From assembly GCF_014203365.1 (NCBI RefSeq), contig NZ_JACHIS010000001.1:1550001-1614000 (forward strand): a stretch of 64,000 nt of DNA, in the 5' to 3' direction. The stretch is from Actinoalloteichus hymeniacidonis (GTDB lineage: Bacteria > Actinomycetota > Actinomycetes > Mycobacteriales > Pseudonocardiaceae). The position numbers and the translations under genes were made by a program. Below, in pieces: positions 62,256 through 64,000 of the stretch. A model generated the notes under the pieces. That model searched no databases and was not told the origin of the DNA. It saw only the letters and a list, made by a program, of their open reading frames with translations. The first letter of the stretch is position 1. Each line of letters starts with the position of its first letter.

Positions 62256-63407
62256 TTAGATGTCCTTTTCTATTTCGTTGGCAAAAAACTGCACCCGCGC
62301 ACGGTATGCGGGAGCCGTGTTCTTTCCTCCGCCGGTAAACTCGCGAAGTGTCCTATCTCCCTTAATTCTTTCGATGGCACTGCCAAGTTTTTTCATTTGT
62401 TCTGTATTGCTTGGATCGAGGCGCTCTAGGATTCCTTGCAAGCCGAAAGCGAAACCCTCGAAATGATATACTGCAAATTGTCCGCGGATTTTTCCTGATG
62501 CGTTGACGGAGCCGAAGACTTTCGGTCCTACTGCTTCATTGGATTCTGCTGCTAGGCGTAGAATCTTGAAGGTCTTTTCAAAAGTTGCTGGATCGGCTAC
62601 CGGATCCCATGTCTTAATGCTCGGACCATCGGGGTCGGACGCATCCTCCATGTACTCTGTTAGGAATTCGCCAAGCTCGTGCCGGTACTCGTCACCGCGT
62701 TTGAGGAAGGCGAGAAACCTCAGCACCAATTCTTCATCGTATCTTTTTTCTTTTTGAGCTTCAGCGACTGTGCTGATGCAGTATTTAAAATCATCGTTAC
62801 GGGAAAGTTTGATAACGGTATCGTTAAAATCGGGATTAAGAAGCCTGATTGTGCAGTTGCGAATTTCCTGCTGCTCGAGTGGTTCTCCGCCCGAATTTAG
62901 GCGCTTAAACATGTAGTAACGAAGGCGAGCGTCGCTCTCTTTTCGCAGGATCTCTGCGCGTATGAAATTGCGCTTCAGGCGACGCACAAGGGCAGGTGGC
63001 AAGGATTCATAAGTGTGTCCGTTTAGTTCTTCAACTATATCGCAGTCTTCAAGTTTCAGCGGTTGCTGCGCATCGCCTTCTCCAACTTTGAGGAGGCCTC
63101 GGAAATTCAGATATGACGAGACGCGCTGCAGGCCGTCGATGAGTTCATAAACGTTCTCTTCTGTCTCCATCAAAAATATTGGAGGAACCGGGAGCTCCAG
63201 GATTAGTGTTTCAATGAAGCGTGATTGCGCGCCTTCAGTCCAGCGAAATAGCCTTTGATACTCGGGCTGTACAACAAGTTCGCCCGTCGTGTACATATCG
63301 GCAAGCTCGTTGAAAGATAGATCCAACTGACGTGTCCGTACAGAGGAAACTGCATCGTCTACCGAATCGATCAGTTGTACCGTCTCGTCGGCGTTCGCTG
63401 CTGTCAT
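62256..63407 (-). CDS. DUF262 (ParB/Srx-fold) nuclease-like protein
   Basis: 383 residues from ATG 63407. The DUF262 N-terminal motifs are plain: VVQPEYQRLFRW (47-56) and LIDGLQRVSSYLNF with DGLQR at 91-95, where the DGxQR core takes part in nucleotide binding or catalysis in GmrS-type proteins; FKRLNSGGEPLEQQEIRNC follows. DUF262 proteins are found in restriction of modified DNA (GmrSD) and other defence systems. The C-terminal GmrD-like HNH domain is absent. Paired with the HEPN gene. Confidence 0.85.
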   Translation of the reverse strand: MTAANADETVQLIDSVDDAVSSVRTRQLDLSFNELADMYTTGELVVQPEYQRLFRWTEGAQSRFIETLILELPVPPIFLMETEENVYELIDGLQRVSSYLNFRGLLKVGEGDAQQPLKLEDCDIVEELNGHTYESLPPALVRRLKRNFIRAEILRKESDARLRYYMFKRLNSGGEPLEQQEIRNCTIRLLNPDFNDTVIKLSRNDDFKYCISTVAEAQKEKRYDEELVLRFLAFLKRGDEYRHELGEFLTEYMEDASDPDGPSIKTWDPVADPATFEKTFKILRLAAESNEAVGPKVFGSVNASGKIRGQFAVYHFEGFAFGLQGILERLDPSNTEQMKKLGSAIERIKGDRTLREFTGGGKNTAPAYRARVQFFANEIEKDI

Positions 63408-63453
63408 TGGCGACTCTCTCTTTGAAATTTCAAACCCCGGTCTTGCGTACTCT

Positions 63454-63466
63454 GTCTATCGTAGAC
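63454..63466. promoter_or_regulatory. GTCTA-TCG-TAGAC dyad upstream of the DUF262 gene
   Basis: Short perfect dyad about 50 bases before the DUF262 start, inside the AT-rich cassette. A candidate operator for the DUF262/HEPN operon. The remaining gap to 63636 shows no gene. Confidence 0.35.
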
Positions 63467-63636
63467 CATGATCTTACGCGGTGATGTTGGGACTTCCCGA
63501 TGGGGAGCCGCAAGTTTCGCTAGCTGCCCATAGGAATGACCTGGTCTTAGTGGTTGCCCTGCTAGTCAGGATTGATCAGTCTGTAGTGTGCAATTTTTAC
63601 TGATGACCAGCTGCGGCATCGACGTAAGTCGAGTAA

Positions 63637-63696
63637 GGCTACTTCTGTTCCTTCGCCGCCTTCTTCGCGGCCTGCTTGGTGGCGCGGACCGCCGCG
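63637..63696. repeat. right 60-bp direct repeat (present 3' end of the HhH-GPD gene)
   Basis: 58 of 60 bases equal those at 61449-61508. It includes the stop and last codons of the HhH-GPD gene and forms the right edge of the cassette. Confidence 0.85.
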
Positions 63697-64000
63697 AGGG
63701 TCTGCGAGTCGACGACGTCGGCGACGCTACGTCGGGCGCCTTCCCCGCCGTAGGCCCCCGCCGCCTCGCGCCAACCTGCGGGTTGGATGCCGCGTTGCTT
63801 GCCCAGCAGCGCCAGGAAGATTCGGGCCTTCTGCTCGCCGAAACCGGGCAGTGCCTGCAACCGAGTCCGCACCTGCTCACCGGTCGGCTCGTCGCGTGTC
63901 CAGATCGCCTCGGGCTCGCCGTCGTAGTGCTCGATCAGATACTGCGCCAGGGCTTGCAGCCTTTTGGCCATCGAGCCGGGGAAGCGGTGGATCGCGGGTG
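63639..64000 (-). CDS. HhH-GPD-type base-excision DNA repair protein, 5' part outside the window
   Basis: The frame is open to the window edge (AIHRFPGS precedes MAKRLQAL), so this is the C-terminal part only. The helix-hairpin-helix region is seen as RLQALPGFGEQKARIFLALLGKQRG, then GWREAAGAYGGEGARRSVADVVD, matching the actinobacterial HhH-GPD family. The Lys/Ala-rich tail KQAAKKAAKEQK is encoded by the 60-bp direct repeat, so the gene's end has been exchanged or restored by the insertion. Confidence 0.85.
   Translation of the reverse strand, partial: PAIHRFPGSMAKRLQALAQYLIEHYDGEPEAIWTRDEPTGEQVRTRLQALPGFGEQKARIFLALLGKQRGIQPAGWREAAGAYGGEGARRSVADVVDSQTLAAVRATKQAAKKAAKEQK

Larger units (their letters stand above)
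61509..63636. mobile_element. AT-rich integrated defence-type cassette, about 2.1 kb
   Basis: Visibly lower G+C than all the surrounding DNA, flanked by 60-bp direct repeats that duplicate the end of a chromosomal gene. It carries only a DUF262 gene and a HEPN gene, with no integrase or transposase. It behaves like a small island inserted at a gene 3' end while restoring that gene. How it moved is unknown. Confidence 0.6.

Overview
The window is GC-rich actinomycete DNA of about 70% G+C, apart from one clearly AT-richer cassette at the right end. A cvnA-D conservon, a SARP/AfsR regulator, an NB-ARC/TPR protein, a GPP34 protein, an orphan DUF397 protein, a DUF574 methyltransferase and tandem cytochromes P450 together suggest a filamentous actinomycete. 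The Pseudonocardiaceae are likely (an Actinoalloteichus-like organism would fit), but that is inference. I see no rRNA or tRNA gene.

Left part (1-18.6 kb). Two or three small cysteine-pair genes precede a secreted metzincin protease. Next is a short, decayed CRISPR array (about 2.5-3.05 kb) beside type I-E Cascade operon A on the minus strand (cse1-cse2-cas7e-cas5e-cas6e), which has no cas3, cas1 or cas2. Then come an S-adenosylmethionine methyltransferase, a GPP34 protein, an NHL-repeat protein, a membrane TPR protein, a TetR/GNAT pair with a likely operator, a secreted rhamnogalacturonan lyase and a small S4 RNA-binding protein.

CRISPR operon B (18.7-26.8 kb, plus strand). It is a complete interference operon: cas3, a small ORF, cse1, cse2, cas7e, cas5e, cas6e. 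It has no array and no cas1/cas2 beside it. The small ORF after cas3 looks like the Cas3 C-terminal domain made as a separate, translationally coupled polypeptide. Cas7e carries a Lys/Ala-rich insertion. The window therefore holds two Cascade sets, one Cas3 and one worn array.

Middle (27-47.7 kb). A DUF397 protein and an NB-ARC/TPR ATPase are followed by a coupled gene pair that diverges from a large SARP regulator. The intergenic region between them has five GACA-type direct repeats at 11-12 bp spacing. A 26-codon hydrophobic ORF with a strong ribosome binding site lies next, then a P450 remnant, an EamA transporter, two tandem P450 genes with altered I-helices, the cvnABCD conservon converging on them, two aldo/keto reductases and a duplicated-domain hypothetical protein.

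Right part (48.5-64 kb). A molybdopterin oxidoreductase is coupled to a helical protein of unknown function. Next are a zinc alcohol dehydrogenase, an FAD monooxygenase with its TetR regulator, a sugar or polyol ABC importer (two permeases and a lipoprotein) with a polyol-type dehydrogenase and a divergent SorC/DeoR-type regulator, and a VOC-fold protein. The last 2.1 kb is AT-rich DNA carrying a DUF262 nuclease-like gene and a MAE_28990-type HEPN gene. It is bounded by 60-bp direct repeats that duplicate the 3' end of a HhH-GPD DNA-repair gene, which looks like a small integrated defence cassette without an integrase.
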